Assembly (NCBI RefSeq): GCF_027531025.1
Contig: NZ_JAPZQX010000003.1
Coordinates: 434,001 to 498,000 of the forward strand
DNA length: 64,000 nt
Source of the DNA: Novosphingobium sp.
Lineage (GTDB): Bacteria > Pseudomonadota > Alphaproteobacteria > Sphingomonadales > Sphingomonadaceae
Direction of reading: 5' to 3'
Shown: positions 16,643 to 25,120 of the stretch, piece by piece
How positions within the stretch are numbered: position 1 is the first letter of the stretch
How the letters are laid out: each line of letters begins with the position of its first letter
The notes under the pieces: model-generated
Told to the model about the DNA's origin: nothing
What the model saw: only the letters and a program-made list of their open reading frames with translations
Database searches by the model: none
Translations under genes and position numbers: made by a program

Positions 16643-16667
16643 TTCAGGCACGAAAGCACTTTTCGCC

Positions 16668-17000
16668 ATGGACACTTCGCTTCTTCCCCTTCTTGCCGCG
16701 GCTTCGGCCGGTGGCGAACCGCCCGTTTGGCTGCAGTTCCTGCCGCTGGTGGCGATGATCGTGATCTTCTGGTTCCTGATCCTGCGCCCGCAGATGCGCC
16801 GCCAGAAGGAGCACCAGGCCAAGGTGGCCGGGATCAAGAAGGGCGATCAGGTGCTGACCGGTGGTGGCCTGGTCGGCAAGGTGCTGAAGGTCGATGAACA
16901 TTATGCCGAGCTTGAGCTGGGTCAGAACGTCAAGGTCAAGGCGCTCAAGTCGACGATCGCCGATGTCATTCCGCCGGGCGGCACTGCAGCCAACGACTGA
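16668..17000 (+). CDS. yajC: Sec translocase accessory subunit YajC
   Basis: Predicted 110 residues. One membrane segment (FLPLVAMIVIFWFLILRP) follows a short N-terminus; then QMRRQKEHQAKV and GIKKGDQVLTGGGLVGKVLK, the YajC signature. YajC associates with SecDF-YidC at the inner membrane. The ATG at 16668 was chosen because it gives the family-typical short periplasmic start. secD follows after 54 bases; the three genes form the usual operon. Confidence 0.96.
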   Translation: MDTSLLPLLAAASAGGEPPVWLQFLPLVAMIVIFWFLILRPQMRRQKEHQAKVAGIKKGDQVLTGGGLVGKVLKVDEHYAELELGQNVKVKALKSTIADVIPPGGTAAND

Positions 17001-17054
17001 TTGCCAATGACCGACTGAACGCCATTTTCCCGATCCCGCGCAAGGCAGGTACCC

Positions 17055-18665
17055 ATGCTCGATTTTCCTCGTTGGAAGCAGCTCTGGCTGTGGTCCATCA
17101 CATTGCTGGCCTGTTTTGCAGCCCTGCCTTCGCTGCTCGCGGTAGGTGGTGTATCTCTGCCGCAAGCCTTGCCCAGCCCGATGATCAACCTCGGCCTCGA
17201 CCTGGCCGGGGGCAGCCACATCCTGCTTGAGGCCAACCCCGAGCAGGTCAAGCGCCAGCGGCTCGAGACGATGGAAGAGGACGTTCGCGCCCGGATGCGC
17301 AACGCCGAAAAGCCGATCCGCATCGGCGAAATCTCGACCAAGGATGGCACTGTCAGCTTCATGGTGGCCGATCCGGGGCAGGTCGATGCCGCGCGCGAGG
17401 AACTGCAGACGCTGACCAGCGGCGCGCAGCTGACCGGTCAGCGCGACTGGGACCTGCAGGTGCTGGATGGCAACCGCATCGTCCTGAGGCCGACCCAGGC
17501 TGGGATCGACCTGGCAATCAGCCAGGCGATGGACACCGCCACCGAAGTGGTGCGCAAGCGTATCGACGCGCTCGGCACGCGCGAACCGACGATCATCCGC
17601 CAGGGCGCCAACCGCATCGTGGTGCAGGTGCCGGGGCTGAAGGATCCGCAGGCGCTGAAGAACCTGCTGGGGCAAACGGCCAAGCTGGAGTTCAAGCTGG
17701 TCGACAGCCTGGCGCTGCCCAGCGACGTGGCTCAGGGCATTGCTCCGCCGGGTTCGGAAATCGTGCCGCTGGTGGCCGATCCACGCACGGGCCAGACTGG
17801 CGGCGCCATTGCCGTCAAGCGGCTGGGCGGGATCAAGGGTGATCGGCTGACCAATGCCCAGCAGGCCTTTGACCAGCAGACCAACGAGGCCATCGTCAAC
17901 ATCACTTTCGATCAGCAGGGCGGAGCCAAGTTCGCCAAGCTGACTACCGAAAACGTGGGCAAGCCCTTTGCGATCATCCTTGATGGCAAGGTGCTGTCAT
18001 CGCCCGTAATCAATGAACCGATCATCGGCGGCACGGCCCGTATTTCGGGCAGCTTCACGGTCGAAAGTGCCAACCAGCTGGCGATTGCCCTGCGTTCCGG
18101 CGCACTGCCGGTCGACCTGAAGGTGGTGGAGGAACGCTCGGTCGGGCCTGACCTTGGGGCGGATTCGATCGAGAAGGGCATGATCGCCTTTGGTGTCGGC
18201 ACCATTGCGCTGATGCTGTTCATGCTGGCGACCTACGGCCGCTTCGGGGTCTATACGAACCTCGCGCTCATCATCAACACGCTGATGATCCTGGGAATCA
18301 TGGCGATCATGAACACCACGCTGACCCTGCCCGGGATTGCCGGCTTCGTGCTGACAATCGGTGCGGCGGTTGACGCCAACGTGCTGATCAACGAGCGCAT
18401 CCGTGAGGAGCGCGCGCGTGGTCGCAAGGTGATCCAGGCGGTGGAAATGGGCTACACCGAAGCCAGCCGCGCGATTTTCGATGCCAATATCACCAACGTG
18501 ATCGCGGCCACCCTGATGTTCCTGTTCGGCTCTGGCCCGGTCCGCGGCTTCGCGATCGTGCTGATGATCGGGATCGCGACCTCGGTGTTCACCGCGGTGA
18601 CCCTGACCCGCATGTGGGTGGTCGGCTGGCTGCGCCGCGCGCGGCCGAGCGAACTGGTGCTGTAA
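17055..18665 (+). CDS. secD: Protein translocase subunit SecD
   Basis: Predicted 536 residues. TM1 near the N terminus, then INLGLDLAGGSHILLEANPE (the D1 motif), a large periplasmic domain (about 60-350), and a block of five membrane segments after FGVGTIALMLFMLATYGRFG, including GAAVDANVLINERIREE. SecD with SecF uses the proton gradient to pull proteins out of the Sec channel. In operon with yajC (54 bases) and secF (12 bases). Confidence 0.98.
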   Translation: MLDFPRWKQLWLWSITLLACFAALPSLLAVGGVSLPQALPSPMINLGLDLAGGSHILLEANPEQVKRQRLETMEEDVRARMRNAEKPIRIGEISTKDGTVSFMVADPGQVDAAREELQTLTSGAQLTGQRDWDLQVLDGNRIVLRPTQAGIDLAISQAMDTATEVVRKRIDALGTREPTIIRQGANRIVVQVPGLKDPQALKNLLGQTAKLEFKLVDSLALPSDVAQGIAPPGSEIVPLVADPRTGQTGGAIAVKRLGGIKGDRLTNAQQAFDQQTNEAIVNITFDQQGGAKFAKLTTENVGKPFAIILDGKVLSSPVINEPIIGGTARISGSFTVESANQLAIALRSGALPVDLKVVEERSVGPDLGADSIEKGMIAFGVGTIALMLFMLATYGRFGVYTNLALIINTLMILGIMAIMNTTLTLPGIAGFVLTIGAAVDANVLINERIREERARGRKVIQAVEMGYTEASRAIFDANITNVIAATLMFLFGSGPVRGFAIVLMIGIATSVFTAVTLTRMWVVGWLRRARPSELVL

Positions 18666-18677
18666 GGAACGAAACCG

Positions 18678-19655
18678 ATGAAACTGCTCAAGCTTGTTCC
18701 CGACAACACCAACATCCGCTTCCTGCGCTGGCGGGTGCCGTTCTACGTGATCAGCACTCTCTTGATCCTGGCCTCGTGGGGCCTGATCCTGACCAAGGGG
18801 CTGAACCTGGGGGTCGACTTCGTCGGCGGCCAGATGATCCGCGTCACCTTCGAACGCACTGCCGAGGCCCCTGTCGCCGAGCTGCGGCAGACGGTTGGCC
18901 AATTGGGCTATGGCGAGCCGATCATCCAGCAGTTCGGCAAGCCGAATGAGGTCTCGATCCGGATGAAACTGCCCGAGGGATCGGAGCGGAACACTGATCT
19001 GGCCGACCAGATGGCCCGCAAGATCACCGCTTCGATCAAGGAGGGCCATCCCGATGCCCGGATCGATGGGGTGGATTCGGTATCCGGCAAGGTCTCGGGC
19101 GAATTGTTCAAGACCGGCATGCAGGCACTGATCGCTGCGGTTATCGCGATTTCGATCTATATCTGGGTGCGGTTCGAATGGCAGTTCGGGGTGGGCGCGC
19201 TTTACGCGCTGGTTCATGACGTGTCGCTGACGCTCGGCCTGTTTGCGGTGACGCAGATGGAGTTCGATCTCAATATCGTCGCCGCGATCCTGACACTGAT
19301 CGGCTACTCACTCAACGACACCATCGTGGTCTATGACCGCATCCGTGAGAACCTGAAGAAGTATCGCCGGATGCCGATGCCCGAGCTGCTCGACCTGTCG
19401 GTCAATGAAACGCTCAGCCGGACGATCGTGACTTCGCTGTCGGTCCTCATCACCCTGCTGGCGCTGCTGCTGTTGGGGCCGAATGTCATCTTCGGCTTTA
19501 CCGCCGCGATCACGCTGGGGATCTTTGTCGGCACTTACAGCTCGGTCTACATGGCCGCGCCGATCCTGATCTGGCTGAAGGTCAGCTCCAGCAGCTTCGT
19601 GCAGGTCGAGAGCGAGATCGAGCGGCAGGAACGGCTGGCGCGCGAGAAGTCCTAA
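18678..19655 (+). CDS. secF: Protein translocase subunit SecF
   Basis: Predicted 325 residues. TM1 (YVISTLLILASWGLIL), then LNLGVDFVGGQMI, a periplasmic loop, and five further membrane segments with GYSLNDTIVVYDRIRENLKK, the conserved SecF motif. Partner of SecD. The stop TAA overlaps the TAG of the glycosyltransferase gene on the other strand by three bases, leaving no room for a terminator between them. Confidence 0.98.
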   Translation: MKLLKLVPDNTNIRFLRWRVPFYVISTLLILASWGLILTKGLNLGVDFVGGQMIRVTFERTAEAPVAELRQTVGQLGYGEPIIQQFGKPNEVSIRMKLPEGSERNTDLADQMARKITASIKEGHPDARIDGVDSVSGKVSGELFKTGMQALIAAVIAISIYIWVRFEWQFGVGALYALVHDVSLTLGLFAVTQMEFDLNIVAAILTLIGYSLNDTIVVYDRIRENLKKYRRMPMPELLDLSVNETLSRTIVTSLSVLITLLALLLLGPNVIFGFTAAITLGIFVGTYSSVYMAAPILIWLKVSSSSFVQVESEIERQERLAREKS

Positions 19656-20845
19656 GCGGCGACCAGACGCCGCCAATGCGCCACCAGCGCGGCGGCGTTG
19701 GCCTGCCAGCTCATCCCCGCAACGGCGGCCTGGACCGTTTCGGGCGCGGGCGGGGCTGACAGGATATCGCGCACGGCGGCGGCGATTGCCGGGCCCTCGC
19801 GGGGTACCATCCGCCCCCAGGCCGGGTTGGTCAGCAGTTCCTGCGCGCCCGGGATCGGCGTCGTTATGACCGGTGTGCCGCAGGCCAGCGCCTCGACCCA
19901 GGCATTGGCCAGTCCTTCGCTGGCGGACGGCAGCACGAAGATATCGGCTGCATTGAGCACGATCGGCAGTTCGCCGTGCGGCACGGCCCCAAGGAACCGC
20001 ACGCGATCGGCCACGCCCAGCCGCTCGGCCAGGCTGCGCAGCATCGCCTCGTCTTCACCCCGGCCCGCCAGCAGCAAGATCGCGTCGGGCAATTCGGCCA
20101 GGGCTTCGATTGCAAAGCGCTGCCCCTTGCGCGGGATCAGCGCGCCAACCGTGGCCAGCACCCTTGCATTGCAGGGCAAGCCGAGCTGGTTGCGGCACAT
20201 TCGCCGATTGTAGCGTCGAAACAGGTCGGCATCGAGGCCGGTGCGGTGAATGCCGATCTTCTCGTGCGGGAGGCCCAGCGCAACCATGTCGTTGGCAAGA
20301 CCCTCTGCCACGGCAAGCAGGCCTGTGGCGCGCTGCCCGGCTGCCAGCACCTGAGCCGCTGTCCCCTTGTGGCGGCCCCAATGATGAATATCGGCGCCGC
20401 GTGCCTTGATCGACACCGGCAGGTTCAGCGCCTCCGCGATCCGGACCGCCGCCAGACCGTCCGGATGGAAGAACTGCGCGTCGATCAGATCGAACGGCTG
20501 CCGGGCGTGCAGTTCGCGCGCCAGCGGCAGGACCGCGCGGGTAATCGCCCCGGCATTGAACCGCGCGCCGATTGCCGGCAGCAGGGTGAAACGCGGGCGC
20601 ATCACCCGTACCTTGCCGCACTGCTCCTGTTCCGGCAGCGCCCGCAGCGCGCGGTAACGCGGATGGAGCGAGAGCGGGAAGGGCGGCAAGCCCAGCGGGC
20701 TGACGAGAGTCAGATCGACATCGCCGCGCGCCGCGACGGCCTGCATCTGCCGATCCACGAAAACACCGAACCCCGGGGCGAGGTCGTGTGGGTAAAGCGT
20801 GCTGAGCGATAGCACGCGCAAGGGGCGATCCGCCGACTTGCTCAC
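19652..20845 (-). CDS. Glycosyltransferase, GT4-like
   Basis: Predicted 397 residues from a GTG at 20845 whose last two bases overlap the TGA of the upstream regulator gene (GTGA). RVLSLSTLYPHDLAPGFGVF at the N terminus and IPRKGQRFAIEALAEL mid-protein open the two GT-B halves; FVLPSASEGLANAWVEALAC with E-x7-E is the nucleotide-sugar site of GT4 retaining enzymes. It transfers a sugar from a nucleotide donor in the cytoplasm; the acceptor is unknown. Coupling to an XRE regulator rather than to polysaccharide genes is unusual. Confidence 0.88.
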   Translation of the reverse strand: MSKSADRPLRVLSLSTLYPHDLAPGFGVFVDRQMQAVAARGDVDLTLVSPLGLPPFPLSLHPRYRALRALPEQEQCGKVRVMRPRFTLLPAIGARFNAGAITRAVLPLARELHARQPFDLIDAQFFHPDGLAAVRIAEALNLPVSIKARGADIHHWGRHKGTAAQVLAAGQRATGLLAVAEGLANDMVALGLPHEKIGIHRTGLDADLFRRYNRRMCRNQLGLPCNARVLATVGALIPRKGQRFAIEALAELPDAILLLAGRGEDEAMLRSLAERLGVADRVRFLGAVPHGELPIVLNAADIFVLPSASEGLANAWVEALACGTPVITTPIPGAQELLTNPAWGRMVPREGPAIAAAVRDILSAPPAPETVQAAVAGMSWQANAAALVAHWRRLVAA

Positions 20846-21414
20846 AGTCTGCGGACCAGCATCTCGGTCACGGCGATCCAGGCCGGGTTTTCGATCACCA
20901 CCTGACGGCCGCCGGGACCGGGCGGCAGGATGGCAATGCGGTGCTCGTCGCGGTCGATCAGGCGGCCAAAGGCAAAACGCCCACCGGATCGGGGGGCCAG
21001 AACATCGCGATTGAGCAGGCGTGCGGCCTGGTCCGGCCCGTGCTGGCGCAGCCACACCTGGTCACCAGCCCGATAGTCGCCCGCACTGGCATCGATGGCC
21101 AGGGCGATCAACGGAGCATCCCCACCCAACGCCGATGGCAGGATGGCATCGCGCGGCGCGGGCAGGGCCTCGGCGCCCTGCTCGGTAAAACGGGCGACAT
21201 AGCGCGGCTGTTCGGCCTCGGCACCACGTACCAGCAGCTCAGGCTCCACCTCCAGCGCGGCGGCGATCCGGTTCATCCAGGTGAGCGACAGCTGGCGCAT
21301 CCCCGTTTCGAGCCGACCAATGGTCTGGGCAGTGGTGGGCGGTGAGCAGCGTTCGGCCACATCGGCCAGGGTCAGGCCCTTTTCCTTGCGGATATCGCGG
21401 ATGCGGTTGATCAC
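20842..21414 (-). CDS. XRE-family regulator with C-terminal S24/LexA-like domain
   Basis: Predicted 190 residues. Helix-turn-helix at the N terminus: INRIRDIRKEKGLTLADVAE, then TTAQTIGRLETGMRQLS. The C-terminal half (GGDAPLIALAIDASAGDYRA then GDQVWLRQHGPDQ) resembles a peptidase S24-like beta fold seen in phage-type repressors. I see no Ser-Lys pair that would clearly support self-cleavage, so it may simply dimerise. Transcribed together with the glycosyltransferase gene and divergent from the DUF6456 gene. Confidence 0.82.
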   Translation of the reverse strand: MINRIRDIRKEKGLTLADVAERCSPPTTAQTIGRLETGMRQLSLTWMNRIAAALEVEPELLVRGAEAEQPRYVARFTEQGAEALPAPRDAILPSALGGDAPLIALAIDASAGDYRAGDQVWLRQHGPDQAARLLNRDVLAPRSGGRFAFGRLIDRDEHRIAILPPGPGGRQVVIENPAWIAVTEMLVRRL

Positions 21415-21428
21415 CGGCAGTCCTTTCT

Positions 21429-21472
21429 AACCATATTGGTTTTTCAGCTTTCCTACAGATCAACCCATTTGG
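21429..21472. promoter_or_regulatory. Candidate operator pair between the XRE and DUF6456 genes
   Basis: AACCATATTGGTT (21429-21441), a near-perfect dyad, and a related AACCCATTTGG (21462-21472). They start 33 bases apart, close to three helical turns, in the short AT-rich gap between two divergent genes. A natural place for the XRE protein to act on its own gene (inference). Confidence 0.35.
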
Positions 21473-21507
21473 CAAGGCGCGTTTCCGACCTGATGATGGG
21501 AGCAGAC

Positions 21508-21981
21508 ATGAAGCGGCAGCTTGTCGAACGCGAACTGGGTAGCGATGGGCCCATGACCAACAGTCCGCGGGCCGGACGGCGGCGGGTGACGGTCAATCTT
21601 GCCGAAAGCCCGCTGACCTGGCTCCACGCGCGCGGGCACCTGAGCGATGCGCAGTTGGCTGCCGGAGAATGCCTGCGCCGCGACTATGAGCGGGCCCAGC
21701 TGGGGGCCGGGGTAACTATGCGCTGGGACGTTGTCCATGTTGTCCACCGCGGGGGTGAACGCGGCCTCAATCTGACCGAGCGGCAACTGGCCGCGCGGGA
21801 GCGCTTCGATGGCGCGCTGGCCATGGCGGGCCGGGACCTCAGCGATATCCTGTGGCGGGTGGTCTGCGCCGGGGAAAGCCTCGCAAGCGCCGAGCGGGCG
21901 CTGGCCTGGCCGGCGCGCAGCGGCAAGCTGGTGCTGCGCATCGCGCTCGATCGGGTGGCGGGATACTACCGGATCAGGTGA
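21508..21981 (+). CDS. DUF6456 domain-containing protein
   Basis: Predicted 157 residues; ATG at 21508 has GGGAG six bases upstream. Features: RRVTVNLAESPLTWLHARG, AGECLRRDYERAQLGAGVTM with a following R-W-D, and ILWRVVCAGESLASAERALA then WPARSGKLVLRIALDRVAGY Y. This layout is that of the DUF6456 family of Alphaproteobacteria, often fused to or associated with DNA-binding proteins. Role unknown, possibly regulatory. The stop is immediately followed by the convergent stop of the ABC-F gene. Confidence 0.7.
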   Translation: MKRQLVERELGSDGPMTNSPRAGRRRVTVNLAESPLTWLHARGHLSDAQLAAGECLRRDYERAQLGAGVTMRWDVVHVVHRGGERGLNLTERQLAARERFDGALAMAGRDLSDILWRVVCAGESLASAERALAWPARSGKLVLRIALDRVAGYYRIR

Positions 21982-23769
21982 CTAGCCCTCCACCAGTTCG
22001 GCCAGTTCCAGCCAGCGCTCCTCGGCGGCATCCTTTTCGGCGCGGGCGTCGTCGATGGCCTTGGTCAGGGCGGCGAACTTCGCCGGATCGCGGGTGTAGA
22101 GCGCGGGATCGGCCAGTGCCGCCTCGTCGCGGGCGATCTGGGCCAGCAGTTCCTCGATCCGGCCGGGCAGCAGGTCGTAATCGCGCTGGTCCTTGTAGGA
22201 GAGCTTGGCCTTCTTCGGCGGTGGCGGCGGGGCGGGCGGTGCAACTGTCGCGGCGGGCTTGGCCGACCTGGTCGCTGCGACCCGCTGGGTCCGCTGTTTT
22301 TGCCAGTCGGCATAGCCGCCGGCCACTACATCGACCTTGCCGCTGCCGTCGAGGCCAAGCGTGATGGTTACGGTCCGGTCAAGGAAATCGCGGTCGTGGC
22401 TGACGATCAGGACCGTGCCGTCATAGTCCGCAATGACCTCCTGCAGGAGATCGAGCGTTTCGAGATCGAGGTCATTAGTCGGCTCGTCCAGCACCAAGAG
22501 GTTCGACATCCGGGCGAACTCGCGGGCCAGCAAGAGGCGGCTGCGCTCTCCGCCCGAAAGGGTGCCGACCCTGGCGTCTACCAGTCCCGGATCGAACAGG
22601 AAGTCCTTGAGGTAACCCTGGATATGCTTTCGCACCCCGCGCACGTCGATCCAGTCGCCCCCTTCGGCCAGCACGTCGCGCACGCGCTTTTCAGGGGCGA
22701 GCAGGCTACGCTGCTGGTCGATCATCACCCCGTGCAGCGTCTTGGCGAGGGTGACGGTGCCATCGTCGGGCGCCAGTTCGCCGGTCAGCAGCTTGAGCAG
22801 GGTGGTCTTGCCCGAACCATTGGCGCCGACCAGGCCGATCCGGTCACCCCGCTGGATGCGCAGCGAGAAGTCCTTGATGATGGTCCGTTCCCCGAACCGC
22901 TTGGTCACCTTGTCGGCGACGATGACCGACTTGGTCTTCACGTCATCGGCCACCAGCTTCATTTTGGCCGCGCCCTGGGGATTGAGCATGGCGGCGCGCT
23001 GGGCGCGCATTTCCCACAGCTTCTCAAGCCGGCCCTGATTGCGCTTGCGCCGCGCAGTGACCCCGCGCTCCAGCCAGTGCGCCTCGATCTTCAGCTTGGC
23101 GTCGAGCTTCTCGGCGGCGCGGGCTTCCTCGGCATAGACCTGTTCCATCCAAGCCTCGTAACCGCCAAAGCCGATCTCCTTGCGGCGCAGCGAGCCGCGA
23201 TCGAGCCAGATCGTCGCCTTGGTCAGTCGTTCGAGGAAGGTGCGGTCGTGGCTGATCACCACGAAGGCGCCCTTGTAACGACCCAGCCAGTCTTCCAGCC
23301 AGTCGATCGCGGCGAGGTCGAGATGGTTCGTCGGCTCGTCCAGCAGCAGCAGGTCGGGATCAGAGGCGAGCGCGCGGGCGAGGGCGGCGCGGCGGCGCTC
23401 CCCACCGCTGGCGCTGTCGGCCTTGCGGCTCATGTCGATGCCCAGCTGCCCGGCGATGGCTTCCACTTCGTGCCGGGGCGGGGCGTCCTTGCCGTGGAGG
23501 GCAAAGTCCATCAGCGTGTCATAGCCGGTGAAGAAAGGGTCCTGCTCCAGGGTTACGATCTTCGTGCCGGGCTGGATCGAGCGCTTGCCCTTGTCCGCCT
23601 CGATCTCGCCCGAGATCAGGCGCAGCAAGGTGGTCTTGCCCGCGCCGTTGCGGCCGATCAGTGCCAGCCGGTCGCGCGGGCCGATGTGGAGATCGAGGTC
23701 GCGGAACAGCCAGCCGGAGCCTTGCTGAAGGCTGAGTTCTTCCCAGCTGAGGATCGGTGCCTGTGCCAT
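21982..23769 (-). CDS. ABC-F family ATPase (Uup-like)
   Basis: Predicted 595 residues. Two ABC cassettes without membrane parts: Walker A GRNGAGKTTLL near residue 40 and GANGSGKTTLL in the second, signature SGGERRRAALARAL and LSGGERSRLLLAREF, Walker B LLLLDEPTNHLDL and LLVLDEPTNDLDL. The P-site linker between cassettes and a C-terminal coiled coil (DYDLLPGRIEELLAQIARDE onward) fit the Uup subgroup. ABC-F proteins act on ribosomes or, for Uup, on stalled or branched nucleic acid complexes. Divergent from the aminotransferase gene. Confidence 0.92.
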   Translation of the reverse strand: MAQAPILSWEELSLQQGSGWLFRDLDLHIGPRDRLALIGRNGAGKTTLLRLISGEIEADKGKRSIQPGTKIVTLEQDPFFTGYDTLMDFALHGKDAPPRHEVEAIAGQLGIDMSRKADSASGGERRRAALARALASDPDLLLLDEPTNHLDLAAIDWLEDWLGRYKGAFVVISHDRTFLERLTKATIWLDRGSLRRKEIGFGGYEAWMEQVYAEEARAAEKLDAKLKIEAHWLERGVTARRKRNQGRLEKLWEMRAQRAAMLNPQGAAKMKLVADDVKTKSVIVADKVTKRFGERTIIKDFSLRIQRGDRIGLVGANGSGKTTLLKLLTGELAPDDGTVTLAKTLHGVMIDQQRSLLAPEKRVRDVLAEGGDWIDVRGVRKHIQGYLKDFLFDPGLVDARVGTLSGGERSRLLLAREFARMSNLLVLDEPTNDLDLETLDLLQEVIADYDGTVLIVSHDRDFLDRTVTITLGLDGSGKVDVVAGGYADWQKQRTQRVAATRSAKPAATVAPPAPPPPPKKAKLSYKDQRDYDLLPGRIEELLAQIARDEAALADPALYTRDPAKFAALTKAIDDARAEKDAAEERWLELAELVEG

Positions 23770-23778
23770 GGTCCGCGG

Positions 23779-23807
23779 GCCCTAGGCAGGCCCAACCGCG
23801 TTGACAA
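23779..23807 (-). promoter_or_regulatory. Candidate ABC-F gene promoter
   Basis: On the minus strand TTGTCA (23807-23802), 17 bases, TAGGGC (23784-23779), just before the ATG at 23769. With so short a leader (under 10 bases) the transcript would be almost leaderless. A second TTGTCA lies 18 bases further upstream because of the tandem repeat described next. Confidence 0.35.
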
Positions 23808-23825
23808 GCCCAACCGCGTTGACAA
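23790..23825. repeat. Exact tandem duplication of 18 bp in a divergent promoter region
   Basis: GCCCAACCGCGTTGACAA occurs twice head to tail (23790-23807 and 23808-23825) without a mismatch. Each copy carries TTGACA on the plus strand and TTGTCA on the minus strand, that is a possible -35 box for either of the two divergent genes. The perfect identity points to a recent slip event. Confidence 0.95.
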
Positions 23826-23856
23826 GCGTTGCCGCGCGGGGCCACAGGAACAATCC

Positions 23857-24699
23857 ATGCGGACAGTCTGGCTCAACGGCGAATTTCTCCCTGAAACCGA
23901 AGCACGCGTGCCGATCTTCGATCGCGGCCTGCTCTTCGCCCAGGGGGTCTATGAGGTTACCCCGGTGATCGACGGGCGGTTTTGCAACTGGGCGCACCAT
24001 TCGGCCCGGCTGACCCGCTCGATGGCGCTGGCCCGGATCGCCGACGAGACCGACTGGCCTGTCGTGTTGAACGGCCTGATCGAACGCAACCAGCTGACCG
24101 AGGGGCGGATCTACCTGCAGGTCACGGGCGGCGCGCCGGCCGATCGCGACTTTCTCTCGCCGCTCGATCCCGTTGCACCCACCCGCTTCGCCTTCTCCCA
24201 GGCCGCGCCGGTCGTGGACCAGCCCAAGGCGCGCGAAGGTTTGAAGGTGATCCTGCATCCCGAAGGCCGCTGGGCGCTGCGCCAGGCCAAGACCACGCAG
24301 TTGCTTTATGCCGTGTTGGCCAAGGAAGCGGCGCGTGAGGCCGGGGTGGACGATGCCTGGCTGGTCGATGACGGCTTCATCACCGAGGCGACCAGCGCCA
24401 ATGCCCATATCATCGATGCGCGTGGCGTGCTGGTTTCGCATCCGGTCGATCATGGCGTGTTGCCGGGGGTGACGAGGCTGTCCGTCCTGCCGATCGCCCG
24501 CGAGATGGGCCTGATGGTCGAGGAACGGGCGTTTTCGGTTGAGGAACTGTTCGCCGCCCGCGAGGCCTTTGTGTCCAGCGCCAGCGCGCTGGTGCTGCCG
24601 GTGGTCGAGGTCGACGGCAAGCCGATCGGCAATGGTGGCCCCGGCACGCTCACCAGCGAACTGCGCCGCCGCTATGTCGAGCGCCTGCGCACCGCCTGA
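23857..24699 (+). CDS. dat: D-amino-acid transaminase (class IV PLP enzyme)
   Basis: Predicted 280 residues. Fold-type IV aminotransferase: RVPIFDRGLLFAQGVYEV at the start, PLP lysine K145 in RQAKTTQLLYAVLAK, EATSANAHIIDARG and GVLPGVTRLSVLPIA as cofactor phosphate contacts. The Lys position and the AKTTQLL context match D-amino-acid transaminases better than branched-chain aminotransferases. It makes D-Ala/D-Glu for peptidoglycan or breaks down D-amino acids; branched-chain activity cannot be ruled out. The upstream frame stays open a long way, but that part is the antisense of the ABC-F gene. Confidence 0.85.
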   Translation: MRTVWLNGEFLPETEARVPIFDRGLLFAQGVYEVTPVIDGRFCNWAHHSARLTRSMALARIADETDWPVVLNGLIERNQLTEGRIYLQVTGGAPADRDFLSPLDPVAPTRFAFSQAAPVVDQPKAREGLKVILHPEGRWALRQAKTTQLLYAVLAKEAAREAGVDDAWLVDDGFITEATSANAHIIDARGVLVSHPVDHGVLPGVTRLSVLPIAREMGLMVEERAFSVEELFAAREAFVSSASALVLPVVEVDGKPIGNGGPGTLTSELRRRYVERLRTA

Positions 24700-24743
24700 T
24701 CCATTCACGGACCGTTCAATCCCGCCAGTCTAGGTCGCCCGAC

Positions 24744-25049
24744 ATGATCCGCAGTCTGATTGCCTTTGCTCTTGTCGCCTCGGTACTCGCCTCGGCCCCC
24801 ACTGCACCTGCGCTGGCCAGCCAGGGGGATGAAGCTGGCATGGCCCGCAAGGACTTGCGCGCCGGTAACGTCCGCCCGCTGCGCGAGATTGAACGCCGGG
24901 TGCTGCCGATGATGCCGGGGGCGCAGTATCTTGGCCCGGAATACGATCCGGCCTCGCTGACCTATCGGCTGAAGTTCATTCGCGATGGCCGGGTGCTGTT
25001 CGTCGATGTCGACGCCCGCACCGGCGAGGTTATCCGGCAGTCGCGCTGA
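24744..25049 (+). CDS. PepSY domain exported protein
   Basis: Predicted 101 residues. Signal peptide (LIAFALVASVLASAPTAPALA), then one PepSY unit: A-G-N-V-R-P-L-R-E-I-E-R-R-V as the helix, and LTYRLKFIRDGRVLFVDVDA then R-T-G-E-V-I, the hallmark ending. PepSY proteins are periplasmic and often inhibit proteases or sense metals and peptides. It lies 71 bases before an OmpR-type two-component pair, an arrangement repeated in many Alphaproteobacteria, so it may feed back on the kinase. Confidence 0.88.
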   Translation: MIRSLIAFALVASVLASAPTAPALASQGDEAGMARKDLRAGNVRPLREIERRVLPMMPGAQYLGPEYDPASLTYRLKFIRDGRVLFVDVDARTGEVIRQSR

Positions 25050-25120
25050 AGCTTGGCGGGATAGCTTGACGGCCATGACGGCCCGCCGCAAAACATCGGC
25101 CTGAAACGGGGAATTGTGAA

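Noticed and set aside
22300-23856. A 519-codon N-terminal extension of the D-amino-acid transaminase
   Set aside because: This part is antisense to the ABC-F gene and has no family features; the enzyme starts normally at 23857.
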